In this document: piece by piece, positions 47,885 to 58,186 of the stretch
Layout of the letters: each line of letters starts with the position of its first letter
Numbering within the stretch: position 1 is the stretch's first letter
Assembly (NCBI RefSeq): GCF_933775445.1
Contig: NC_065873.1
Location: 8,680,001-8,744,000 of the forward strand
Length of the DNA: 64,000 nt
Source: Argentina anserina
Lineage: Eukaryota; Streptophyta; Magnoliopsida; Rosales; Rosaceae
Direction of reading: 5' to 3'
Position numbers and translations under genes: made by a program
Notes under the pieces: generated by a model
Told to the model about the DNA's origin: nothing
What the model saw: only the letters and a program-made list of their open reading frames with translations
The model's database searches: none

Positions 47885-48960
47885 TTAAACATTATATAAG
47901 AACTTGGGCGAAATATGTTTGGTGTTGTCTCCCTTGATAAAACCTAACTTAGTCTGCTCTATGCAAGCAGCATTATCTTCATAAATGCACGTAGGGTAAT
48001 TAGTTGTAGAGACTAATCTACAAGAATCACGAATATGACGAACGAGTGACTGTAGCCAAATACATTTTTTAACTGCTTCATGGACAACAATGATCTCCGC
48101 GTGATTCGAAGAAGTAGCAACAAGAGATTGCTTTGTGGATCTCAAAGACATCACTGTATTCCCAATGGTAAACACATAATCGGTTTGAGAACGAGCCTTG
48201 TGACGGTCAGAGAGGTACCATGTGTCGGCATAACCAACTAACAAGTTGTTTGGAGTCTTTGCATCAGGGGAAGAAGTAGAACGAGACCGGTTACTGCTCT
48301 CGGCACCGTGCACGGTTTCCACGCCATGGTGGCCGGCGGCGTCGCTGTGGCGTACGAAGGCAAGGCCGAGGTCGACGGCGGTGGTGTGAGGAGATACGGT
48401 GGCGGTGTTCTCTCTGCAATAGGGGTAGAACAATCCCATGTCAAGGGAACCTTTCAAGTACCGAAACAAATGCTTGATACCATTCCAATGACGTAGCGTA
48501 GGCGTGGAGCTAAATCTAGCTAATAAGTTCCCTGCAAAAGATATGTCCGGTCTAGTGCATTGAGTAAGATACAATAGTACCCTAATTGCACTAAGGTATG
48601 GAACTTCAAGACCAAGAACTTCATGACCAAGAACTTTAGGATGGAATGGATCCTTCTTGATATCTAGATTTTGGACGATCATGGGAGTAGACAATGGACT
48701 ACATAGATCCATATTGAATTGTCGAAGCATTTTCTGCGTGTAATTCGACTGGTGAACTAAGATACCATTGGCCCTATGCACAAGCTCAAAGCCGAGACAT
48801 AATTTCATCCTCCCTAGGTCCTTCATCTCAAATTCTGACTTTAAATGAGACACAGTCTCTTCAATCTCATCAAGAGTACTAATTATGTTCATGTCATCAA
48901 CGTAAACCGGAACGATAACGAATCCATAATTTGTCTTTCATATGAACATGCATGGGCATA
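47885..48960 (-). pseudogene. copia reverse transcriptase C-part and RNase H
   Basis: From the high end: VYVDDMNIISTLDEIEE (YVDD), EFEMKDLGRMKLCLGFEL, LVHQSNYTQKMLRQFNM, VPYLSAIRVLLYLTQCTRPDISFAGNLLARF, HWNGIKHLFRYLKG, GYADTWYLSDRHKARSQTDYVF and the RNase H end (TKQSLVATSSNHAEI, YEDNAACI). A foreign-looking insert of about 60 codons (PYCRENTATVSPHTT... to SSPDAKTPNN) interrupts the region between the RYLKG strand and the GYAD strand. A frame change and stops separate it from the upstream part. Confidence 0.85.
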
Positions 48961-49032
48961 GTTCATCATTCTTATAACCCCTTCTCACCAAATATTGATG
49001 CAACCGATTGTACCACATTCTTCCGGATTGCT

Positions 49033-49700
49033 TCAATCGTACAACAAACGACATAATCTGACTGCATGAACACTTCTTGGTCTGGAGGCACTTGATGGAG
49101 GTAAAGGTAGTCTCTCTAAAGCTTTCATGTATATCTCTGCGTCAAGATCCCCATAGAGATAAGCTGTGACTACATCCATAAGCTGCATGTTTAGTCTTTC
49201 GGACACTACTGAAATTGGAGGCATGAGGAGGCACACGACCTCCTTGAGGTTTGGGATGGCGACGGGCTCCCCCGGGGGGTGCGGCGCCGCCACCATCACG
49301 GGTCCATGTATTGGAGTTGGGCCGAGAATGACCGGTTGCCTCCCACCACGAGAGTTGTTGCTTTGTTGCTAGTATTGAGCGTTCCTTGATTGATTCTTTT
49401 GCTTAGGAGCTTTCCCATAGTGAGACTGAGGCGTAGTAATCTTTTTAGTGTCAACATGTCTATTGTTATTGTTAAGGAGAATCTCAGAATGCCTTTCCTT
49501 CTTTGCCAAGAGCGCCATTAAGTCGGCGAAAGTCCAGATCTTCCCTTCCTCTACATGAGTGCGGTACGTATGAGCTTGAACTCATAGTTGATTGGAAATA
49601 TGTTCAATGTCTTATTAAGAAGATCTAGGTCGGTCTTGATGACACCAACGGGAAGGTACCCGGAGGCCGGAGACAAGGGCGGCCGGCGGGAGAAAAAATA
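49033..49700 (-). pseudogene. copia gag fragment joined to reverse transcriptase
   Basis: The minus strand reads gag-like RTHVEEGKIWTFADLMALLAKKERH near 49560-49480 and continues to a GGRQPVILGPTPIHGP linker. It then enters RT directly at SERLNMQLMDVVTAYLYGDLDAEIYM (49200-49120). A copia element should have protease and integrase in between, so several kilobases have been lost. Stops are present. Confidence 0.65.
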
Positions 49701-49753
49701 GGATTTCTAGGGCTCTAAAAGTTCAGGGTTTTAGAGCAAAATGCGTAATAACG

Positions 49754-49938
49754 TGTTGTAGAATGAAAAAACTGTGTCTTTATTGAATGATATATGGGTT
49801 TATATATAGGCATTACAAAACCACAATCCCGTAGGATTCGGAGTCCTAATCTATTACAGAGATGCGAATCTATCTCTAACAGGAAACCTAATAAAGCTAA
49901 GACACACACAAGGGTAGAATAGTAATTTTTCCGGAACA
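49754..49938 (-). mobile_element. copia 5' LTR
   Basis: See its partner at 47371-47558. It ends in ACA on the minus strand, followed by the primer-like CGTTATTACGC. Confidence 0.85.
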
Positions 49939-50531
49939 ACTACTTATTTCTCAATTATTAAAAAGTCATCTCAATTGACTAGAAATTAAAAAATTATCAA
50001 AAAATTTAGAACAAAATTAGAAATAGTCAATTTTAAAATATTTTTCTGAAATATTTTGCCAATTCTTCAACTATTCTTCTTAATATTTTTCTTCTTTTTC
50101 CTTTATCTTGGAATTTTGGCCATAAATTTGCCGTCCAGCGATAGATTTGAGCATGGTTGGTACCGTTGGAAAGATTTGTTTCCCCTCTTTCATTTGATAT
50201 CATACCCACTCCGAACCGCCCAATCATTCAGGATAACGCTTGCATCCTCTTGACCCCTGTTATTTTGAAGTCATATTTAGTATTTAGAGTTTGCTTCGAT
50301 TTGGTACCGCTTTCACAAAATGGATTTTTGTTCAAGAATAAAATTTTATTAAGAGGCGCAACAACCCTCGCAAGGGGTTACTGCCGTCCATGGTGGTGAT
50401 CCAAGCTATTCCGGCAAAATCGGAGCTCAAGACTCCATAATTCTAGTTATTCTCTTTATTCTGAGCATATTCATACCAATTTCTTTGGAATTTTAACATA
50501 ATTTTGCGTATTTAGATATTTTCTCTTGGCA
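49939..50531. other. non-coding, repeat-like stretch
   Basis: AT-rich to about 50100, then moderately complex sequence without a supported frame. It has the flavour of gypsy LTR sequence, but no boundary was found. Confidence 0.35.
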
Positions 50532-50886
50532 TGTCACACCCATTGGCACACTACATATCACATGCGCTGTCACACCTGTTGTCACACTACCTATCACAAG
50601 TGTTGTCACACCTACTGTCACACTACCTATCACAGCCGCTGTCACACCTACTGTCACACTTTTTGTCACACTAGCTATCACAACCGGTGTCACAACTACT
50701 ATCACACCTGCTGTCACACTACCTATCACAACTACTGTCACACTACGTATCATAGCTATTATCACACTTGCTGTCACACTTGTTGTTACACCCACTATCA
50801 CACTACATGTCACATCCGATATCACACTACATATCACACATGTTGTCACACTACCTATCGCACTAGTCGTCACACTACCTATCACA
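50532..50886. repeat. minisatellite of 'tgtcacacta/cctatcaca' units
   Basis: About 355 bp built from 15- to 18-base variants of TGTCACAC(c/t)(a/t)CC(T)ATCACA. Unit length is mainly a multiple of three, so both strands remain open over more than 120 codons: plus gives a Cys-His-Thr-Tyr repeat (CHTYCHTTYH), minus a Val-Ser-Thr repeat. There is no start context, flanking exon or known domain, so I treat the frames as a by-product of the repeat. Confidence 0.85.
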
Positions 50887-50932
50887 CGAACATTGTTTTG
50901 TGATAGGTAGTGTGACGACTAGTGCGATAGGT
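50853..50932. repeat. perfect 34-bp palindrome (hairpin)
   Basis: Arms 50853-50886 and 50899-50932 are exact reverse complements, separated by a 12-base loop (cgaacattgttt). The left arm is the end of the minisatellite, so the array folds back on itself. No T-run follows, and the context is eukaryotic, so this is not a terminator. Confidence 0.9.
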
Positions 50933-52186
50933 GGTGTAACGAGTAGAAAACTGAAATTGAAGAAACAAAAAAGAAACACATTAAGGGGTGTAGGGATTGA
51001 AATTTCAATTTTTGATGGGCACCCACCTTCTCCAAATTATAGATTTGCCCTTTCCAACCTGCATTTTGCGTCGTCAGCCTCTTCAAACTCTTCACGATGC
51101 TGCTGTTGTACTTGCGACGTCTGGACGTCGTTGTGCTCAAAGTGGCAGCAGTTGATGACCCAACTCGAGATGCTAACCACAAAACAAGGTAGGCCTCGTG
51201 AGGAATAGACTTGATGTCGAGATCGGATTCAATCGCGATGGGCTTGGGTCGAGCAAGGAGAATGAGAAGGCTTTCTGACTGCACGGGCAATGAAGAAGGA
51301 GAAGAATCGGAGATCCAAGCCTAGTGCAGCGACGCCGTCTACGGTCTTCCTTCCAGGCCTTGGGCGGCACATGGTTGCATGGTAGCTCTTCCAAGAAAGA
51401 AAGGGACGAAGGTGAGGGGTGGCAATTTTTGTAATTTTTACGAAAAACAGGGGCAGCAGTCTAAGATTTTTAATTGAGTGACTAAATTCTAATTTTGAAA
51501 TCTTGCTTGATTGTTTTCTAATTTCAGGTGTCAAAAGTGGGTTTTTTTTATAAGAAGCTCATACAATTAAGAGATATTATTTATGATAAAAATAATACTA
51601 TTATCAATAATACTTTTGCGTTTTAATCTTGTCTAGACTTGCATGACATACCGACGATTCTCCTGACTTAATCAACAATCTAATTGCTAGTTGGGAAAGA
51701 TTTGGAGAGGTGATATGATGGTTGATCGAACTGTAATACGTGAGGGATAAGCATGAGTTCGGCTTGACATGATTGAAAGGAAAAAGAAGAGTCTTGTACA
51801 AAAAGGTTAGCACTTCATCCTTGCTACCAATTAGAGAATTGTTCTTATGGATACTAGTAGACGGGAGATCGAGTCATGAATGTTTTCATAAGAGGTTTTT
51901 TTACCAACAGTCTCTCAATTCTGGTGTACCTACCAATGTGATACTTCAACTCTTAATCGTACCAATGTGATACCCAGACTCTAGTATTGCTATCATTGAA
52001 GTACTTCCGTAAGTTTTTTTCAACTTCTCCGTCATCTTGGTGACGTGGCAAGTACGTGAGGCCCACAAAGAGGGTTAAAAGACAAAATTAACCCTATTTG
52101 AGAGGAGCAATGTTTTTTCCGCCCTTTACCTTGAGAAAGACACCCAACAATTCCAATTTTGGCACCAATTTTCCCTCCCTACTCCT
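50933..52186. other. intergenic, no supported gene
   Basis: A G/C-richer piece (51030-51420) contains overlapping frames on both strands without motifs; it may be a decayed 5' exon/UTR region. The rest is AT-rich. Nothing firm is seen. Confidence 0.35.
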
Positions 52187-52671
52187 TAATTTGTGTCTCT
52201 TATCTAAACTAAAGAACTACCGCCAACCAGTCGACCACAATCTGATAAAACATAGATCAATCTCATTTTCTATTTTTACCCTAGCACTTGTTAAACTAAC
52301 AGATAAATATAGAATTTTATATGGAACATCTCATTTCTACAATCTCATAAGAATATAGAAACACATAACTTAACGAAATTCAACTACATGTTTAAGTACC
52401 ATTAGTTCTTACAAGCAAAAATCATGGCAGATCAACATAAAAGGTGGCAACTAATGGTACTTAAACATGTATTTGAATTTCGTTAAGTTATGTATTTCTA
52501 TATTCTTATGAGATTGTGGAAATGAGATGTTCCATATAAAATTCTATATTTATTTTGTTAGTTTAACAAGTGCTAGGGTCAAAATAGAAAATGAGATTGA
52601 TCTAGGTTTTATCAGATTGTGGTCGACTGGTTGGCGGTAATTCTTTAGTTTAGATAAGAGACACAAATTAA
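52187..52671. repeat. long near-perfect inverted repeat (MITE-like)
   Basis: Left arm 52187-52407 and right arm 52449-52671 are reverse complements over about 220 bp with only a few mismatches; the spacer is about 41 bp. The palindrome begins 'ttaatttgtgtctctta' and ends in its complement. No flanking target-site duplication is obvious. A transcript through it would form a long hairpin able to feed small-RNA processing. It ends only about 200 bp before the HEMA start codon. Confidence 0.9.
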
Positions 52672-52868
52672 CGAGGTAAACCACATCCGAAACGTGTATT
52701 CCAGTTGACCCCATTTTAATATTTTTTTCGCACCAAACCCATTTATTCCATTCCTTTTTTATCACCCCCCCCCCCCCAATTCAATTCAATTCCAAATCTT
52801 CTTTTCTTCTTCAATCCTTCCTTCTAGGGTTTTTCCTGACCTCTCCCTAATCTCTCTCTGTTCCTCCC
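52672..52868 (+). promoter_or_regulatory. HEMA proximal promoter and 5' UTR
   Basis: About 197 bp between the inverted repeat and the HEMA ATG. It contains a C-homopolymer of about 12 bases (52767-52778), then a pyrimidine-rich 5' UTR-like segment (52790-52868). No sure TATA box is seen; 'attttaatatttttt' at about 52713-52727 is the best AT-rich candidate. Confidence 0.45.
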
Positions 52869-54883
52869 ATGGCGGTGGCTGCCAGTGGCTTTGCCGCCCC
52901 TCTTTCGTGGCCGAACAACAAGTCCTCCTCCTCGTCGTCGTGTTTGCATTTCCGAATCGGACCGTGTACAATCAGAGCGCCGCCTCTCAAGAAGACTAGG
53001 TGTGAAATCGCTTCCCAGAATTCGGCTCAGGCCGTCACCCTCGCCGGCTCCAGATCTTTCTCCGCTCTCGAGCTCCTCAAGTCCTCCTCAGCTGACAGTG
53101 AGTTCCACTCTTCCCTTCCATTTCTGATTCATTTTCGCGTTTTGATTGCGTTTCTCATTGTTCATAGCCCAATTCGTTTACCAGAAACAGTTTAGAAATC
53201 TTCGACCAGTGTAAATTGAGGAATTGTTTTGGTGTTTTAATAGCTCTACAACTGTTTGTTTAGTTTAATCAGCTTAACTTCTGAAGATCAAGGATTGACT
53301 TGATGGCATATTGATGATGCCCACTGGTTTTGTTTCAGTTTGAGTACACGGTATACGGACCTCATTTTTCTTAACAATGTTGTGATTCTAATTCAGGATA
53401 TACCAAGGAAAAGAGCAGCATTGCTGTGATAGGACTAAATGTTCACACAGCTCCAGTTGAAATACGCGAGAAACTTGCCATTCCTGAAGCACAGTGGTCT
53501 CAAGCCATTGGAGAGCTCTGTGCTTTGAATCATATAGAAGAAGCTGCTGTTCTTAGTACTTGCAACCGTATGGAGATATATGTTGTTGCTTTATCCCAAA
53601 ATCGCGGAGTTAAAGAAGTGACTGAATGGATGTCAAAGGTATTTAGCTATATACTTTCTCATTTATTCTGAATTCAGATTGAATAAATAGTTTCTTAGTT
53701 TGGACCAAATTCATTTGTAATGGATAAGTAATGTTATATTTTATGTCTTCTGCAGTTAAGTGGTGTTCCTGTCTCAGAGCTTTCTAAACACCGATTCCTT
53801 CTGTTTAACAAGGATGCGACTCAGCATCTATTTGAAGTAGCTGCTGGGCTTGATTCTCTTGTTCTCGGAGAAGGTCAAATCCTAGCTCAGGTTAAACATG
53901 TTGTGAAAGTTGGACAGGGAGTACCTGGTTTTGATAGGAAAATCAGCGGGTTGTTCAAACATGCAATCACTGTTGGTAAACGGGTTAGAACAGAAACCAA
54001 CATTGCATCAGGATCGGTTTCTGTCAGTTCAGCTGCTGTGGAGCTAGCTCTCATGAAGCTCCCCGAACGTTCCTATGCTACTGCTAGAGTTTTGGTGATT
54101 GGTGCAGGTAAGATGGGGAAACTTGTGATTAAACACTTGGTTGCAAAAGGGTGTAGAGAAATGGTGGTCGTGAATAGGAGTGAAGAGAGAGTTGCCACAA
54201 TACGTGAGGAATTCAAGGATGTTGAAATAATATATAAACCCCTTTCAGATATGCAAGCAAGTGCTGGTGAAGCCGATGTCATCTTCACTTGCACCGCATC
54301 AGAAACCTCACTATTCTTGAAAGAACATGTACAGATGCTTCCCTTTGTGAAGCCAGAACTTGGAAAACGGTTTTTTATTGATATCTCTGTCCCTAGGAAT
54401 GTAGCACCATGTGTCTCAGATCTTACAACTGCATGTGTATACAATGTGGATGACCTCAAAGAGGTTGTGGCAGCCAACAAGGAAGATAGGCTTCAAAAGG
54501 CTATGGAAGCTCAGACAATTATTATCGATGAGTTAAATAAATTTGAAGCCTGGGAGGATTCTCTTGAGACTGTTCCTACCATCAAGAAGTTTAGAGCTTA
54601 TGCTGAGAGGATTAGGGCTTCTGAGGTTGACAAATGTTTGTCAAAGATGGGAGATGATATTTCAAAAAAGCAACAGAAAGCAATATACGACCTTAGCATG
54701 GGAATAGTGAACAAACTCCTTCATGGTCCAATGCAACACCTCAGGTGTGACGGAAGCGAGAGTCGTCCTTTGAATGAGATACTAGAGAATATGAATGCTA
54801 TAAACAGAATGTTTGATCTCGAGACAGATATATCTCTGTTGGAAGAAAAGATTCGAGCCAAGATGGGTCGTTCCCAGAAATAA
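52869..54883 (+). CDS. HEMA: glutamyl-tRNA reductase, chloroplastic
   Basis: Three exons, 52869-53097, 53397-53638 and 53756-54883, encode 532 aa, near the usual length of plant HEMA proteins. The enzyme reduces glutamyl-tRNA(Glu) to glutamate-1-semialdehyde with NADPH, the first committed and rate-limiting step of chlorophyll and heme synthesis in plastids. A Ser-rich N-terminus of about 60-70 residues is a likely transit peptide. The catalytic domain has [19 protein letters not shown] and [10 protein letters not shown] with the nucleophilic Cys132. [13 protein letters not shown] follows, then the NADPH-binding [11 protein letters not shown] (about 269-276) and the C-terminal dimerisation helices. 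No disruption is visible. The paralogue number (HEMA1 or HEMA2) cannot be told from this alone. The ATG at 52869 lies within a GC-rich coding start. Confidence 0.95.
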
Positions 54884-55373
54884 AGGTCCTTGTAGCTGGC
54901 ATTTTTTGTCTTTCTCCAGTTGCAAGTTAATTGGAACTTCGGCTAATGATCGACACAGTATATAAATTGAGGCTGTATGATTCATTCATCGATACATTTT
55001 TTCGGACAATAAACCTGTCTTCCCCATACGTACAGAACAGATATTTTGCCTGAAGGCAACAAGCCAAATTCTTGAGGTATATCTTAATGCTTAATATTTA
55101 CTTGTAACAGAGAGTAGCTCTGCAGTTCATTCTTGTTGTTAACATGTAATTTAAGTTGAGTGTAACTGTCGTGAGAGTTAGTTTACATCCATCTTTGATC
55201 TTCTTTTACTATATGAGAACTGATGGAATATGAATGTGGAATTGCAAGCCACGAAAAGAAAAACATTACATTTCTCGTGTATTTTTCCGCCTTTGTTTCT
55301 CTTTGAGCTCCCAAGTTCCAACTTTCTCACTTGAATCGAATTGCGAACAATTTCCAAAGGAAAAAAAAAATAC
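54884..55373. other. HEMA 3' UTR and intergenic
   Basis: Probably 3' UTR to about 55150. No gene or element seen up to the inverted-repeat element at 55374. Confidence 0.5.
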
Positions 55374-56651
55374 AAATAGTATCTGACCTTTTGCATAATA
55401 TGCATTTTGGTGTCTCATGTTCTAAGAATTTCATAACGGTATCTGACGTTTCATCTGCTATCTAATATTGGTGTCTGACTATGTTACCTCCATAACAGAG
55501 ACTGCAACGTCATCAAAATTGAAGGACATTTTGGTCCCATTAATGTCAGTCCCCAAATTTTCAGTTCGTATTTGACCTCTCTCTCCTCTTGTCTCTCGTG
55601 AAGCTTTGCCGAAAATTGGGATTTGAAGGCAGAATGGAAGATGATGGTAATTTCAGGAAATCGGATGGTGATATGTAAATTTTTTATTAGCTGCTCTACC
55701 TCTTAAATTATCTTTATCGCTCTCTCTGATTCGAGACATTAGTCTTCTGAGAGAAGCGAGATTTGATTCGGAACACAGACTTGCTCGAGCTTTGTCTCCT
55801 TATATCTTTTAATGGTGATCTGGGTTTGTAGGAAGAAAGAAGATGGGAGCTAAATAATTTAATTATTCTTCATACTTCGGTTGTTTGGGGTTCATCAATT
55901 GGAACTTGCACATACAAAATCTCAAATCAATCTCTCTGATTCTCTTTATTGTTTAAGATGTCCATTTACTTTATTAAATTAACAAATAGGGCCTCACTCA
56001 TGTCGGGCATAAATTCACCGAGGGGTTGGGTTTAGTTTATGAAATTGAATCCTAGCAACCTAGTTTTACAATTTACTAATTTAGTACATGTTTAGGTGGG
56101 ATTGAAAATTGATGTTTCCGGCTTTTTTCTTTTACCTTTTCATTCACCTTGTTCTTTCCTTGTAACAAACGTCCCCTTCACCAGGTCTGGGTTCACAACA
56201 AGATTTTTGAAAGCTTGAGAATATAATCTCGGCACCCATCTTCACCTTCACCATGTCTGGGTTCACAATAAGCTTTTTCGAAACTTGAGAATATAATGTG
56301 GGCACCCATCTCCACCTTCACCCATGCTCTGACGTCTTCAAGTCCAATTGATTCATTAGCTAGCCCAGAAAATGTATCGATGGAGCGTCACTGGCATTAC
56401 TCTAATCTTCTGTTGAAATCCCAAAAAAGAAAACAAAAAAAGAACATTCATTCTGAAAAAAAAAGTGAAAAAAAAAGGTGAATTGGTCTTTGAATAGTCA
56501 AAAACTGTCGGGTGTCAATCTCCGTCTTGAAAACGGAGGTAACAGAGTCGGACACTAATATTAGATTAAAGATGAAATGTCAGATACCGTTCTGAAATTC
56601 TTAAAACGTGAGCAGTAAAATGCATATTTTGTAAAAAGTCAGATACTATTT
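55374..56651. mobile_element. non-autonomous DNA element with ~118-bp terminal inverted repeats
   Basis: The ends 'aaatagtatctgac...' (55374) and its complement '...gtcagatactattt' (56651) continue as inverted repeats for about 118 bp, to 55491 and 56535, with scattered mismatches and small indels. Long TIRs suggest a Mutator-like (MULE) non-autonomous element of 1.28 kb. No transposase frame and no clear target-site duplication were found. Inside, a 75-80-bp direct duplication occurs at about 56172-56320 (phrase 'tctgggttcacaa.aag.ttttt.gaa'). Confidence 0.75.
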
Positions 56652-57710
56652 ATATAATTTTCCTATTTCCAAAAGAGTCATGTGGTGTTGTTTGGTTAGT
56701 TACCTCTAATTTCTTTTTTCAGTTTTAGCAAGTATTAATATAATTCTTGCGTACATGAGGAGGTTCCAAAACTACCTTCGTATAAAACTTTTTAATTTGT
56801 ATCGTTAACCGTCAGAAAGTATACATATAATGAGAATTGGGAATGTTATATATGCAAGCAAGAGCTGCAAAATGTTAGTTGGAACTTGTTTATTGTCAAA
56901 GTAACTCTCAAATTGAGCAGGGAACTTAACCAGAACTTCGCCAAATCCATGGCATATAGTCCCAGTTATGTACCTTGAATTGTTTGCAATCCATCGTTCC
57001 CCTTTCCTGCCTAATAGGTCTCAGCCATTTTATTCCACGTTTCATGTCACTGTTCTAAATATTGTTGTCCGCTAAATTTCATTGTTTGAAGATACGATAT
57101 TACTGATCTAATTGTCATACTGCACAATGAAATATGTGATATCATATGAAAGTCTCATTAGATAATTAGAAATAATTAGATAGACGAAGGTACTATAAAT
57201 GATTATTGAGCAGGCAGATGGAAGAGTTCATCATCCTTCACTAGAAATGATTATTGGACATGTTCAGCATCCATCGAAAACATTCAATACTGGCAAAACT
57301 ATTTATCAATGATGATTGAGTTTATCCCTCCCATCTTTTAAAGAATAAAAGTGTGACCCTGGCAATCTCCGACCGGCACAGAAGGCGTAATGATCTGGGC
57401 ATTGTCTCGGAAAATAGACATGTTTGTGAAGATGCCAACTACCGGCACTTGGCCGGAAAGGCCCAATGAAGCTTCAGCGTTTCCGCTGTGAAATGTGCAG
57501 TATGTTGTTTTTTATGAAAACTGTACAAACGGCTGCCCGGTATAGATATCAGTATATCACTAGCCACATAACAGAATTTTACATATTCGGCCAGCACAAT
57601 CGAGCAATCCAATGCAAAATTACGCTCTTAGATCCCTCGGCAATCCAATGTAAGCATGCTGGTCGGCCAATTCGAATCAAAGTTTATAATGTTCCAACAT
57701 ATCTTTCTTC
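56652..57710. other. intergenic, LysM gene upstream region
   Basis: No gene supported. The open frame at 57466-57741 runs through the TATA box of the downstream gene, so I do not call it. Confidence 0.45.
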
Positions 57711-57718
57711 TATAAATA
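57711..57718 (+). promoter_or_regulatory. TATA box of LysM protein gene
   Basis: TATAAATA at 57711-57718, 72 bases upstream of the ATG at 57790. A start of transcription about 30 bases downstream would give a 5' UTR of about 45-50 bases. It is the clearest core promoter element in the window. Confidence 0.65.
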
Positions 57719-57789
57719 CATGCATAAATCATTCCAAATGACAATCAACTACAAACAAGCAGTCTTTACTTAGAAAGAAGAAGAGAGAT

Positions 57790-58186
57790 ATGGCTAGGAC
57801 TAACTTGATTTTACTTCTAGTTGTTTCTCTTCTTGTCATGATTTCAGTAGGTGAGAGTAAACAACTCGCTGGTAAGGTTTTTCTATATTCGATCACCATG
57901 TATTCACATTAAGATTTTACTTGTAATATAGAGTAATTTTGATTATTTATATGAATATATATGTCCGGTTTATCTTATACATAGAAAGCTACATGCAGTT
58001 GGATTTGCAGGGAAGAGATCAAACCTGGATTGTAATGGCGTTTATGGTGCAGAGGAAGGTGATACTTGTAGCCTTGTTGCTGAAATGTTCGACCTGACTC
58101 TCGATTCCTTCCTTGCCATCAACCCTAATATCAACTGTGACAGCTTCTTTGTGGGTCAATGGCTTTGTGTTTCTGGTTCCCAATAG
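57790..58186 (+). CDS. small secreted LysM-domain protein
   Basis: Two exons, 57790-57871 and 58011-58186, give 85 aa. Residues 1-23 (MARTNLILLLVVSLLVMIS...) are a clear signal peptide. The mature part is a single LysM domain: YGAEEGDTCSLVAEMF, LDSFLAINPNI and GQWLCV, with four Cys (LDC, DTC, INC, WLC) probably forming two disulfides. LysM domains bind N-acetylglucosamine glycans such as chitin, so an apoplastic glycan-binding role is likely, but small plant proteins of this build are little characterised. An alternative acceptor at 57998 (exon from 57999) would keep frame and add four residues (VGFA-like). The TATA box lies at 57711-57718. It is too short for a long open frame and is recognisable only after splicing. 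Confidence 0.85.

Larger units (their letters stand above)
47371..49938 (-). mobile_element. internally deleted Ty1/copia element with both LTRs
   Basis: LTRs of about 188 and 185 bp (47371-47558 and 49754-49938) are similar along their length. On the minus strand the 5' LTR begins TGTTCCGG and the 3' LTR TATTCTGG (TG decayed to TA). A polypurine tract AAGGGGGAA (47567-47559) precedes the 3' LTR, and a CGTTATTACGC primer-like site follows the 5' LTR. The body is only 2.2 kb: part of gag joined directly to reverse transcriptase and RNase H. Protease and integrase are missing, so it is non-autonomous. Flanking 5-mers do not match, so no target-site duplication is seen. Confidence 0.85.

Noticed and set aside
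50532..50886. CRISPR-like repeat array
   Set aside because: Units are adjacent degenerate copies with no unique spacers, in a plant nuclear context.
54073..54480. 135-codon minus-strand frame
   Set aside because: Antisense shadow of the conserved HEMA exon 3.
57466..57741. 91-codon plus-strand frame upstream of the LysM gene
   Set aside because: Runs through the TATA box and probable transcription start of the LysM gene; no domain.
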